Source: Actinomadura parmotrematis (GTDB taxonomy: Bacteria; Actinomycetota; Actinomycetes; Streptosporangiales; Streptosporangiaceae). From it: a stretch of 64,000 nt of DNA. The notes under the pieces are model-generated. The model was not told where the DNA came from, made no database searches, and was given only the letters and a program-made list of their open reading frames with translations. The position numbers and the translations under genes were made by a program. The stretch's first letter is position 1, and each line of letters starts with the position of its first letter. The stretch is from positions 248,001 through 312,000 of the forward strand of contig NZ_JAIBOA010000003.1 in the NCBI RefSeq assembly GCF_019458805.1, read 5' to 3'. This document shows positions 26,176-39,368 of this stretch, piece by piece.

Positions 26176-27546
26176 TCACCTGCGGGAACGTTCGAGGGCG
26201 TCCCAGAAGCCGCGGCGCAGCGCGTGCCGCACCTCGTCGTGCAGCAGGAAGTCGATGGGCAGCGACGAGCCCTGCAGCAGCCGCGCCTCCAGGTCGGACG
26301 GCATCCGCGGCTTGCGGGCGAGGACCGCCTCCAGCCAGAGCGCCGGGGCGTCGCGGGCGACGGACTCGCCGAAGTCCTGGCCCTCCTGGTGGGCGGCCTT
26401 CACCGCGTCCGACAGCGTCGGGGTGCTCTGCTGCTGCACCGGGACGGGCGAGATCTGCTGCGGGCCGGTGTAGGGGCCGTGCGGGGCGGGGGCGGCGAGG
26501 GGCGGGGCGTACTGCGGGGCGGCGCTCGCCGGCGGGGTCGTCGGCAGCGGGTTCATGGTCTGCGGCGTCGCGGCCGGGGCGGGGGCCGGCGGCATCGGCG
26601 CGGCCTGCTGCGGCACGCCGGGCGGGGCGCCGATGGACGAGCCGAGGCCCGCGCCGCCGAGCCCGGACGCGCCGAGGCCCGACGTGCCGAGGCCGGAGCC
26701 GCCGAGGCCGGAGCCGGTCAGGCCCGCGCCGGACGAGCCCGCGCCCGGCGTGCCGAGCCCGGAACCGCCCAGGCCGGCCGGGCCGAGCCCGGCCGAGCCG
26801 GCGTGGCTCGGGACGTACCCGCCGGAGCCGCCGGCGCCGAGGTTCGGCGCGGGGGAGGCGGGCGGCGGGACGGTGAGCGGCGAGGACGGGGGCGGGCCGC
26901 CGCCGGCGGCCGCCGACAGCGCGCCGAGCGACGCGCCGCCGCCGCTGCCGTGCCCGTTGGACAGCGGCGCGGCGGGCAGCGCGGGGGCGCCGGAGGAGCC
27001 GGAGTCCATGCCGGCGAGCAGGTTCACGTAGGGCCGCAGGTGGCCCGAGCCGATCTCGATGAGGTCGTCGCACTCCTGGCGCAGCACCCGCGAGATGGTC
27101 CAGTTGCCGTCGACCGCGACGTGCACGACGGTGACCCGGACGCCGAGGTCCTGGGCGTCGGCGACGACCCGCGCGAGGTCCTCGTCCCCGCTGACCAGGA
27201 CGGCGTCGGCGAGCGCGCCGTTGCGGGCGAGCGCCATGAGGTCGCGGTGGATCTCGGTGTCCACGCCCTCGCGGCGGCCGGGGCGGATGCGGCCGAGCCG
27301 CAGCTTGAGGCCGGGCAGGTCGGCGAGCGCCTCGTGCTCGGGGGCGCGCCGGCCCTCGACCGTCGCCTCGTACCAGTAGCAGCGCAGCAGCGGCATGCCG
27401 GTGCGCTCGCGGGCCAGGTTGCCGAGCAGCTGGAGCAGGCCGCCGAAGTCCCACGAGACGGTCTCGCGGTGCCGGGTGCCGTGCACGGCCATGGCGCCGT
27501 CGGCCAGCAGGTAGCCGGCGTCTACGAACAGCGCGCAGCGGTCCAT
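26176..27546 (-). CDS. NYN-domain protein with GLG repeats
   Basis: A 456-residue protein. Residues 1-200 form a NYN (PIN-like) nuclease domain: CALFVDAGYLLADGAMAV with the first acidic residue, VLVSGDEDLARVVADAQDLG with the second cluster, and VRVTVVHVAVDG. A long low-complexity middle follows (about 215-345), built on GLG-x-SGLG repeats and Pro/Ala/Gln-rich tracts. A conserved-looking helical C-terminal domain (about 375-456) closes the protein. It probably cuts or binds RNA. ATG 27546 is the family start; the open frame further upstream is not coding. Confidence 0.8.
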   Translation of the reverse strand: MDRCALFVDAGYLLADGAMAVHGTRHRETVSWDFGGLLQLLGNLARERTGMPLLRCYWYEATVEGRRAPEHEALADLPGLKLRLGRIRPGRREGVDTEIHRDLMALARNGALADAVLVSGDEDLARVVADAQDLGVRVTVVHVAVDGNWTISRVLRQECDDLIEIGSGHLRPYVNLLAGMDSGSSGAPALPAAPLSNGHGSGGGASLGALSAAAGGGPPPSSPLTVPPPASPAPNLGAGGSGGYVPSHAGSAGLGPAGLGGSGLGTPGAGSSGAGLTGSGLGGSGLGTSGLGASGLGGAGLGSSIGAPPGVPQQAAPMPPAPAPAATPQTMNPLPTTPPASAAPQYAPPLAAPAPHGPYTGPQQISPVPVQQQSTPTLSDAVKAAHQEGQDFGESVARDAPALWLEAVLARKPRMPSDLEARLLQGSSLPIDFLLHDEVRHALRRGFWDALERSRR

Positions 27547-27981
27547 GGGACACCGCCCTTCCTCAACAGGAGACCTCTCAGCACGTCCACTCCACGGTCG
27601 GATTGACGAGGGTGACCATTGGAGCACCCCTGATCGCGCACTTCCCGGCTCCTCGGGGATCCGGACCGGCGAGCGGCCCCGGACCTCCCAGCGTAGTGAA
27701 ACCGGCCCGTTCCGCAGGGCGGTACGGCGGGTCGGCTCCGCCGGCGCCCTGCACCGCTCGGGGAAGACGCTCGCGGCCTGGCGGCGCCGCGTCGGCGAGC
27801 GGTCGACGACCGTGCCGACGACCGTGCGGTCCGCCACCGGTCGGCGGCGCGAGCGCACCGGTGGCCCTGGATGTCAGCGCGGACGTTACCAGCCGTTCCT
27901 TTCTGTCGGGATACTTCCCCATGATCTTTACGGGGAGGATCGGCGGCGGGGTTCAGTCGTAGCCGGGGCCCGACCGGGATT
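27547..27981. other. 435-bp gap upstream of NYN gene
   Basis: No convincing gene. Just upstream of the NYN gene on its strand is a short frame MVTLVNPTVEWTC (ATG 27619, AGGGG upstream) that could be a 13-residue leader. It is the tail of a longer, unsupported minus-strand frame starting at 27922. An AT-richer patch around 27890-27935 is the best promoter candidate. Confidence 0.35.
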
Positions 27982-30471
27982 TCAACTCCGCATGGGCGCG
28001 GTCACCGTCACGACCCCGGTCAGGAAGGCGTCCTGACCTGTGGAGAGCGTGACGGCGGGCCGCCGCCCGAGAGCGACTGCGAAGTAATCCACATCTATCC
28101 CAAAAGTGAGGTTCGCGTCGATAGCTCCGGCGGCCGATGAGTCCAGAATGTTGTCATTCAACTGATCACCGCTCTGCGGAGTGAGCGCGGCGCCACCCAC
28201 CGCGAGGCGGTCGCCGGCGAGGCCCGCGTCGCCCTCCCAGGCGACCAGCCCGATCCGCGCCGTCCCGGCCCCCGCGACCAGCCCGTTCAGCGACACCTCC
28301 AGGCGCCGCGGCCCGTCCGGGCCGAGCGCCCGCGCGTCGTCCAGGACCATGGCCTGGCGGTAGGGGCCGGCCGGGTCCTCGACGACCGCGACCAGCGCCC
28401 AGCCGGCGTAGTGCGCGGCGCCCGCGACGGTCGGCACGTCGGCGCCCCACCAGGTCCCGCCGCCGCCCGCGCGGACGAGCGCCGTCACGTCGGCGAACGC
28501 CTGGTAGACGGTGAAGTCGGGCAGCCGCCCGCGCCGCACCTCCGCCGCCCGGACCGTCGTGTAGGAGCCGCCGGGCGCGCGCAGCTTCGCGGACGCGCCG
28601 TCGCGGCGCGCGGCGTCGCCCGCCACGCCCGACCAGTACAGGCCCGCCCACAGCACGCGGCCGCCCGCCGGCACGTCCAGCCGCGCCGCGCTGGAGGAGG
28701 ACGTGGCGGGGTCGGCGTCGCGGTCGACCGGGCGCATGTCGAAGAAGTCGTCGTCGCGGCGGTCCCCCTTGCGCGCCATCGCCGCGCGGCAGCCGTCCTC
28801 TTCGGGGTCGCAGCCGAGCAGCGCGTTGCCGGTCTGGACGGTGCGGACGTGCCCGTCGGCGGCGAACCGCGCGCGCATCCCGTCGGCGGCCACCCCGGCG
28901 TCGGCGGTGGCGGTGCGGAGTCCCCGGCCTCCGCGCAGCGTCACGGTGGGCGGCGTGCCGTAGGGCGCGGCCGCGCCGACCTGCACGCCGAGGTAGGCCG
29001 ACGCCGTCGCGCGCGCGGGGAGCGGCGCGTGCGTGCAGCGCACCGTGCGCGGTCCTGACGGGCGGCACGACCAGCCGTCGCCCGGCTCGCGGGCCGGGGT
29101 GAAGCGCGCCGCCTCGCGCCCGGTCGCACCGCCCGCGTAGGCGACGTCCGGGGGCAGCGTCACGTCGGCGACGACGTCCTTCGAGGGGGCCTTGCCCGCG
29201 TTCGCGACCGACATCGCGACGATGCCGTCCCGGCCGCGCAGCAGCGTTCCGACGGCGCCGATGCGCGCCGTCAGGTCGGGCGGCGGCGCCGGGGTGGACG
29301 CGGACGCGGAGGGGGACGGCGCGGGCGGTTCCGGGGCCGCCTTCGCCACGGGCTTCGCCACCGGCTTCGGAGCGGCGGCGGGCGGCGGTGCGGGCGCGGC
29401 GCGCGGCGCCCTCGGCTTCGGGTCCGGCTTCGCCGGCGCCACGGCCGCGGGCGGGTTCGGCTGCGGGCGCGGCGCGGGGCGCTGGACGGGCGAGGTGCCC
29501 GACACCAGCAGCATCGCCGCCGCCGCGGCCGCCACCGCCGCCGCGCCCGTCGTGCCGCTCAGCACCTGCTGCTGCCGCTTCGGCAGGTGCCGGAACCATG
29601 CCAGCAGCTTCGCGCCGACCGCCGCGCCGCCCCCGTGCCCGGCCGCCGCCAGGTACAGGACGCCCGCGGCGCCGAGCACGAACGGGCCGACGCCCTCGCG
29701 CAGCGTCCCGTTGACGTCGGCGATCTCGGCGTGGATCGCCGCGCAGCGGGCGCACTCGTCCAGGTGGGCCTCGACGGCCCGCGCGTCGCGCTTGGCGAGG
29801 CCGCCGCGCACGTACGCGCCCAGCTTGTCCAGCGCGGGCCGGCACTCCTCGGTGCCGGCCGGGACGCCCTCGGCGCGCACCAGCGGCGCGTCCGGCTCGG
29901 CGAGGTGCATCTGCAGGTACGCCTGGCGGAGCCCCTCGCGCGCCCGGTAGGCGAGGGCGGCGACGCCGTTGGCGGTGAGGCCGAGCAGCGGCGCGACCTC
30001 GGCGGCCTTCGCGCCCTCGATCTCGGTGTGCCAGAGCACCGCCTGCCAGCGCTCGGGCAGCGACCGGAAGGCCCGCACGATCAGGGACCGCTCCAGCCCG
30101 GCGAGCGCCGGGTCGTCGAACGGGACGCCCTGGTCGAGCAGCTCGGTCCGGTCGGTGGCCTGCACGCGCTTGTCGCCCCGGTAGCGGTCGTAGACGGTGT
30201 TGCGGACCGAGGTCAGCAGGTACGGCCGGAACCCCGCCCGCGGGCCGCCGCCCCGGCGCAGCACGTCCAGGATCTTGGTGAAGGTCTCCTGCACCGCGTC
30301 CTCGGCGGCGTCCCCGCCGACCAGGTGCCGGGCGAGGCCGCGCGCGGCGGCGAGGTGGCGCTCGTAGAGCGGCCCGTAGGCGCCCGCGTCGCCGTCCCGG
30401 ATGAGCGCGATCAGCGCCGCGTCGCTCGGCTCGGCCGGCGCCGGCCCGGCCGGGGGCGTGGCGTTGCTCAA
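27982..30471 (-). CDS. ECF sigma factor fused to zinc finger, membrane and surface domains
   Basis: About 829 residues from TTG 30471, chosen because AGGAGG lies 6 nt upstream; the frame stays open to ATG 30558. Order: sigma-2 (about 17-90, with AEDAVQETFTKILD and FRPYLLTSVRNTVYD); sigma-4 (about 127-190, LPERWQAVLWHTEIEGAKAA); an anti-sigma zinc motif C210...H236-x3-C240-x2-C243; one or two hydrophobic segments (about 263-280 and 306-324); a Pro/Ala linker; a DUF11-like beta domain (about 415-510); and a C-terminal adhesin-like domain of about 280 residues. Sigma factor, anti-sigma module and extracytoplasmic sensor thus sit in one chain. ECF groups with C-terminal extensions are known. The signal and target genes are unknown. 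Confidence 0.8.
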   Translation of the reverse strand: MSNATPPAGPAPAEPSDAALIALIRDGDAGAYGPLYERHLAAARGLARHLVGGDAAEDAVQETFTKILDVLRRGGGPRAGFRPYLLTSVRNTVYDRYRGDKRVQATDRTELLDQGVPFDDPALAGLERSLIVRAFRSLPERWQAVLWHTEIEGAKAAEVAPLLGLTANGVAALAYRAREGLRQAYLQMHLAEPDAPLVRAEGVPAGTEECRPALDKLGAYVRGGLAKRDARAVEAHLDECARCAAIHAEIADVNGTLREGVGPFVLGAAGVLYLAAAGHGGGAAVGAKLLAWFRHLPKRQQQVLSGTTGAAAVAAAAAAMLLVSGTSPVQRPAPRPQPNPPAAVAPAKPDPKPRAPRAAPAPPPAAAPKPVAKPVAKAAPEPPAPSPSASASTPAPPPDLTARIGAVGTLLRGRDGIVAMSVANAGKAPSKDVVADVTLPPDVAYAGGATGREAARFTPAREPGDGWSCRPSGPRTVRCTHAPLPARATASAYLGVQVGAAAPYGTPPTVTLRGGRGLRTATADAGVAADGMRARFAADGHVRTVQTGNALLGCDPEEDGCRAAMARKGDRRDDDFFDMRPVDRDADPATSSSSAARLDVPAGGRVLWAGLYWSGVAGDAARRDGASAKLRAPGGSYTTVRAAEVRRGRLPDFTVYQAFADVTALVRAGGGGTWWGADVPTVAGAAHYAGWALVAVVEDPAGPYRQAMVLDDARALGPDGPRRLEVSLNGLVAGAGTARIGLVAWEGDAGLAGDRLAVGGAALTPQSGDQLNDNILDSSAAGAIDANLTFGIDVDYFAVALGRRPAVTLSTGQDAFLTGVVTVTAPMRS

Positions 30472-30641
30472 CAGGGGCCTCCTCGCCCGGCGCTCGCGCA
30501 TGGTGACCGGATGAACACCTTGCGTCGCGGAAAATGATGGCGCATCCCGCGTCATCACCGGACCGGTTCGGCGTGAGAGGTGCGAAAGGACGCACCTTCA
30601 GGACATGTGCCGATGGCACCGAGAGAGGAAACGGGAGCGCG

Positions 30642-31400
30642 ATGGCGTACCTGTGGAGCGGCCCGCGACCGGGCGGCCGCCCCGAACCCCGGCCCGACGA
30701 CCTGCGCGAGCGGTGGCGGACGCGGAGCGCCGGCGGCGGCTGGTCGCTGCCCGCCGACTGGTGGACGCCCGCCGTGGAGACGGTCGTCTCGGCGGTCTGC
30801 CAGGGCGAGGGGATGGGCGTCGCGTGCGTGCGGCTCGGCCGGGCGCGGGGCCGCGCCGGCGTCGGCATCGGCGAGACGCTCGACGACCTCGGCGCGCTGT
30901 TCGCCGAGCTGCGCTGGCCCGACCCGCCCCTCACGCTGGTGCGCTGCGCCGCCGAGGGCTGGGTCGAGGCGGGCCTGCCGCCGCCCGCCGCGACCTGCGA
31001 GGACCCGCTGACCGGCCTGATGACGCCCGCCTACCTCGGCAGCCGGCTGACCGAGCTGTACCGGACGGCCGCCGCGCTCGGCGGCGCGCCGGGCACGGCC
31101 GCCGCCGACACCCACGCCCTCATGCTCGTCGAGCTGCCCGGCGGCCTGGAACCGTGGCGGCGGCTCGCCCGCGCCGTCGTCGTCGGCCACGAGCTGCGGG
31201 CGCTGTTCCAGGGCGGGGAGACGCTCGCGCTGCTCGGCTCGGGGCGCGTCGCCGCGCTCGTCCCGGCCGGCCTGGACCGGCCCGTCGCCGAGGTGCGGCG
31301 CGCGCTCGCGCTCGCCGTCGGAGAGACGGACCTGGTGGTGCGGTCCGAGCCGATGCCCGCCACGCTGCCGGCGGCGCTCGACCTGGTCCGCACGCCCTGA
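30642..31400 (+). CDS. degenerate GGDEF-like protein
   Basis: A 252-residue cytoplasmic protein. The second half carries the GGDEF-domain opening DPLTGLMTPAYLGSRLTELY and the following strand-helix pattern (HALMLVELPGG, AVVVGHELRALF). At the active site it reads GETLALLGSGRVAALV, so the GG(D/E)EF signature is lost and c-di-GMP synthesis is unlikely. A nucleotide-binding or protein-interaction role is possible. Start ATG 30642 has GGGAG 5 nt upstream. It is divergent from the sigma-fusion gene, which it may serve. Confidence 0.6.
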   Translation: MAYLWSGPRPGGRPEPRPDDLRERWRTRSAGGGWSLPADWWTPAVETVVSAVCQGEGMGVACVRLGRARGRAGVGIGETLDDLGALFAELRWPDPPLTLVRCAAEGWVEAGLPPPAATCEDPLTGLMTPAYLGSRLTELYRTAAALGGAPGTAAADTHALMLVELPGGLEPWRRLARAVVVGHELRALFQGGETLALLGSGRVAALVPAGLDRPVAEVRRALALAVGETDLVVRSEPMPATLPAALDLVRTP

Positions 31401-31404
31401 CCGC

Positions 31405-31499
31405 CACCGGCGCCGGCGCCCCGCGAGGGGCTGGGGGGACGGCGCCGGTGGTCATCGAGGGGGCCCGCCGCGGCGAGGGGGCGCGGCGGGCCCTCCCTC
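31405..31499. terminator. two tandem hairpins between convergent genes
   Basis: Hairpin 1 pairs CACCGGCGCCG (31405-31415) with CGGCGCCGGTG (31440-31450). Hairpin 2 pairs 31457-31472 with 31482-31499 (GGGCCCGCCGCG / CGCGGCGGGCCC at its core). Together they end both converging transcripts. Confidence 0.75.
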
Positions 31500-33114
31500 A
31501 CCCGGTGACGCGCACCTGCGCGAGCCGCTTCACGGCGGTCTCGGAGGCGGGCGTGTCCCACTGGACGCGGCACTCGCGCCCGTCCACGCGCACGGTCGCG
31601 ACGGCGTTGTCGAACCAGGGGCCGTCGGTCAGCCGCCACTTCAGCGGCGGCCGCGGCACCTTGGCCCAGCGCGCCAGCAGGCGCGGGATCACCGCGAGGC
31701 CGCGCATCGTGCCGACGCGCTGCGCGAACCGGAAGCTCGGCGGCAGCGGGTTGCGCAGCGGCGAGCAGACGAGCTGCACGATCTCGGACGCGGTGCCGGG
31801 GGAGGTCACCCGCGCCACGTAGGAGTAGTGGACGTCGCCCGACAGGAACGCGATGGTCGCGGGCGCGGCGCCGCGCTCGCCCCGGCCGACGGCGACGATG
31901 TCGCGGGCGACCCGCTCGAAGGACGCGCCGAACGCGCCCCAGTGCTCCAGGTCGGCGCCCTGCCGCAGCTTCTCGCCGTAGGTCCCGGCGCGGCGCCCCC
32001 AGGCGCCCTCGGCGACGGCCTCGTTCCACGCCTCGGCGTGGTGGATCGTGGGCGCCAGCAGGTAGGGCAGCGAGCTGGCGACGAGCAGGTGGTCGACGCC
32101 GCCCTGGAGCCGCCCGTCGAGCCAGGCGAACTCCTCGTCGTCGAGCATGCCGCGGCGCTCGGGGGTCAGCAGCCGCGAGCAGCGGCTGTCGACGACGACG
32201 AGGCGGGTGCCGCCCCAGTCGTGCGCGTAGCTCCACCGGGCGGAGGACGGCTCCTTGTCGGCGCGCTCGGCGAACGCGTCCAGCAGCGCGCCGGCGTCCT
32301 CGCCCTTCTCGGCCGCCTCGCGGACCGCCCGGTAGACGGCGTCGCCGGCGCGCTCCGCCGGGTCGAGGTTCCCGAGGTGCTGGTAGACCCAGTAGGAGGC
32401 GATGCCGCCGACGATGCGGTCCCGCCACCAGGACGTCTCCCACATCTGCCGCCGCCACGTGTGGGAGGTGTTCCAGTCGTCCCGGACGTCGTGGTCATCG
32501 AAGATCATGAAGGTGGGCAGGGTGGACAGCAGCCAGCGGACCGCCGGGTCCTCGCGCCAGGCCAGCGCGTACAGGCGGGTGTAGTCCTCGTAGTCGGCGA
32601 TCTCGTCGACCGGCTCCTGCCCGGCGGGGCGCCGGGCGTGCACGAACTGCCGCATCTCGTCGCTGATCTCGTCGGCGTACACCTGGTCGCCGACCATGAG
32701 CAGCGCGTCCGGCCATTCGGCGGTGCCCTCGGTCAGCCCGTGCGCGAGGGCCGACAGGACGTCCACCCCGTACATCTCGACCGTTCCGGGCGACCGGCGG
32801 CAGGACCCGAACGACAGGGCGAGGCCGCTGCCGGGGTCCAGCGTCCGCAGCGCGCTCGGCGGGAACCGGGTGCTCTCCTCCGGCCAGACCCGCTCGCCGT
32901 CGAGCGCCACCTCGTAGGGGATCCGCGCGCCGGCCGGCAGGCCGCCCACCTCGACCAGCGCGTAGTGGTGCCCGTGCACGGTGAACGTCGGCGCCGCCGC
33001 GTCGACGCCGTCGCCGGTGACGCGCACCTCGCACGGCCGGGCGGTCTCCACCCAGATCGTCGCGGTGTGCTCGCCGACGTGCCGGAGCAGGGGCCCGATT
33101 ACCAAAGCGGTCAT
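31498..33114 (-). CDS. PhoD-like alkaline phosphatase
   Basis: A 538-residue PhoD-family metallophosphatase with an N-terminal Ig-like domain (about 1-95) and a catalytic domain holding LSFGSCRRSPG, MVGDQVYADE, FMIFDDHDVRDDWN, LVVVDSRCSR and AFLSGDVHYSYVARV. These are the metal ligands of the family. There is no signal peptide or Tat motif, unlike classical PhoD, so it may be cytoplasmic or act on an unusual phosphodiester. Start ATG 33114 with AGAGAGGCGG upstream. Confidence 0.88.
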   Translation of the reverse strand: MTALVIGPLLRHVGEHTATIWVETARPCEVRVTGDGVDAAAPTFTVHGHHYALVEVGGLPAGARIPYEVALDGERVWPEESTRFPPSALRTLDPGSGLALSFGSCRRSPGTVEMYGVDVLSALAHGLTEGTAEWPDALLMVGDQVYADEISDEMRQFVHARRPAGQEPVDEIADYEDYTRLYALAWREDPAVRWLLSTLPTFMIFDDHDVRDDWNTSHTWRRQMWETSWWRDRIVGGIASYWVYQHLGNLDPAERAGDAVYRAVREAAEKGEDAGALLDAFAERADKEPSSARWSYAHDWGGTRLVVVDSRCSRLLTPERRGMLDDEEFAWLDGRLQGGVDHLLVASSLPYLLAPTIHHAEAWNEAVAEGAWGRRAGTYGEKLRQGADLEHWGAFGASFERVARDIVAVGRGERGAAPATIAFLSGDVHYSYVARVTSPGTASEIVQLVCSPLRNPLPPSFRFAQRVGTMRGLAVIPRLLARWAKVPRPPLKWRLTDGPWFDNAVATVRVDGRECRVQWDTPASETAVKRLAQVRVTG

Positions 33115-33344
33115 TCCGCCTCTCTAGCGGACCGCGCCCCTCCCCGTCCAACGGTTCGAAGGACTTACCTCCGTGCGGTCCGTACTCAGCCGCGTCCCAT
33201 CGGCTACGCCGCGCTCGTCATCGCGGTGACGGGAGTCACCGGCGGCGGGTGGAGGTAGCCCCACCCCTGTTCGGGGGCCCCGCCTATGTCGGGCCGGGAC
33301 CGCGACGCTTAGCGTCGGAGGGACGGGTGAGGTGAGGGGGTTCC

Positions 33345-33497
33345 ATGGAGGCTCAGAACCGGCGGCGCGGCGGCAGGGCGCGGCGGAGGACGGTCGCGGC
33401 GCTGGCCGTCGCCGCCCTCGCGGCCGCCACGGCGGCGCTCCCGCCGTCGCACCGGCCGCTCGACCGCCTGCCGATCCCGCCTTCCGCCCATCGGTGA
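33345..33497 (+). CDS. small signal-anchor protein, 50 residues
   Basis: A short frame with good expression signals: TAGCGT -10 box (33310-33315), GAGGGGG four nt before ATG 33345. The product has a basic start (NRRRGGRARRR), a hydrophobic helix (TVAALAVAALAAATAALPP) and a short Pro-rich tail, so it is membrane-anchored or exported. No homologue recognised. It lies upstream of another small exported protein. Confidence 0.5.
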   Translation: MEAQNRRRGGRARRRTVAALAVAALAAATAALPPSHRPLDRLPIPPSAHR

Positions 33498-33602
33498 ACC
33501 ATCCGTGACCGATCGGGCACCCTTCGTGTTTAGCGGCGCCGGCCGCCGGGTACTCGTCCGCCGGGCGCCGGCGGACGGCGCCCGGTACCGAGAGGTGGTG
33601 CG

Positions 33603-33884
33603 ATGCGGAAGTACACCCCGTTGCTGGTGGCCGCGGCCCTGCTGGCCGCCGCCACGCCGGCCGCGGCGGCCCCGCCGCCGAAGCCGGACGTGCTGGACGG
33701 CCCCTGCCCGCCGCACGGCAGCCGCATCGACGACTGGGTGTACATCACCGACCCGGGCGACCCGGCCCGCTTCTACCAGTGCGGCGGCGACGGGATGCTG
33801 ATCACCTTCCAGTGCGGCGCGGGCACCGTCTTCGACCGGCGCCTGGCCTTCTGCGACTTCCCCGAGCGCGCCCGCCGCACCTGA
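33603..33884 (+). CDS. secreted chitin-binding (CBM14/peritrophin-A-like) protein
   Basis: A 93-residue protein with a Sec signal peptide (MRKYTPLLVAAALLAAATPA, cleavage after AAA near 23) and a single CBM14-like module. The cysteines lie at about 35, 60, 71 and 84, with aromatic residues spaced as in peritrophin-A (RFYQCGGDG, FQCGAGTVFDRRLAFCDFP). This is four of the usual six cysteines. The family binds chitin. GAGAGGTGG precedes ATG 33603. It probably works as a free extracellular chitin-binding protein. Confidence 0.75.
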   Translation: MRKYTPLLVAAALLAAATPAAAAPPPKPDVLDGPCPPHGSRIDDWVYITDPGDPARFYQCGGDGMLITFQCGAGTVFDRRLAFCDFPERARRT

Positions 33885-33894
33885 CGGGCCCGCC

Positions 33895-36132
<2,238 letters not shown>

Positions 36133-36213
36133 GCTCGTCGGCTCTCCGCCCGGGGGAAATGATCCGTTCCAGGTGTCATTGTGCCCCCTGGGGGAGCGGC
36201 CCGCCCGGCCCGG

Positions 36214-38808
<2,595 letters not shown>

Positions 38809-38913
38809 GTCTGCAAGCTCCCCGTGATGAGAAACCGGTGCCGGGCCCCGCCGCGCGGCGGGACCGGGCGCGCGCCACCTGCCGGTGCGCGGAAGATCGG
38901 GTGGGGCCGGGAC

Positions 38914-39363
38914 CTAGTCCTGGCTACGTTCGTGCCAGACGACGACGCTGGTGCGGCGGATCGGGACCAGGTCGGAACCGGGGGCCCCGCCGGTGTCACC
39001 GCCGCGCCGCTGCTGCTGCGCGAGGCGCGCGGCGACGGCCCGCGTCGATTCGAGTTCGCTCGCCATCTCCTCCAGGGCGCGGTGCGCCTTGGCCAGCTCG
39101 TCGTGGAGCCGGACGTTGTCGCGCTGGAGATGGAGGATGTGCTTGATGCCCGACAGGTTGACGCCCTCCTCCTGGGAGAGCCGCTGGATCTCCCGGAGCA
39201 GCACGATGTCGCGCATGGAGTAGCGGCGGCCCCGCCCGGCCGTGCGGCCGGGCGAGACCAGGCCGAGCCGGTCGTAGGTGCGCAGCGTCTGCGGGTGCAA
39301 CCCGGACAGCTCCGCCGCCACGGAGATCACATAGACAGGGGTGTCATCCCCGAAGACGTCCAT
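38914..39363 (-). CDS. hspR: heat-shock repressor HspR
   Basis: A 149-residue MerR-type repressor. The winged HTH is [20 protein letters not shown], then [20 protein letters not shown]. It is followed by a coiled coil (about 85-120) and a tail. HspR represses the dnaK operon by binding HAIR sites, and DnaK acts as corepressor. It is the fourth gene of the operon, 5 nt after dnaJ, with GGAG before ATG 39363. A matching HAIR site lies upstream of dnaK. Confidence 0.94.
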   Translation of the reverse strand: MDVFGDDTPVYVISVAAELSGLHPQTLRTYDRLGLVSPGRTAGRGRRYSMRDIVLLREIQRLSQEEGVNLSGIKHILHLQRDNVRLHDELAKAHRALEEMASELESTRAVAARLAQQQRRGGDTGGAPGSDLVPIRRTSVVVWHERSQD

Positions 39364-39368
39364 TTCAC

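Noticed and set aside
27578..27922. 114-codon minus-strand frame upstream of the NYN gene
   Set aside because: No ribosome site and composition like random GC-rich sequence; only its last 13 codons have a possible start signal.
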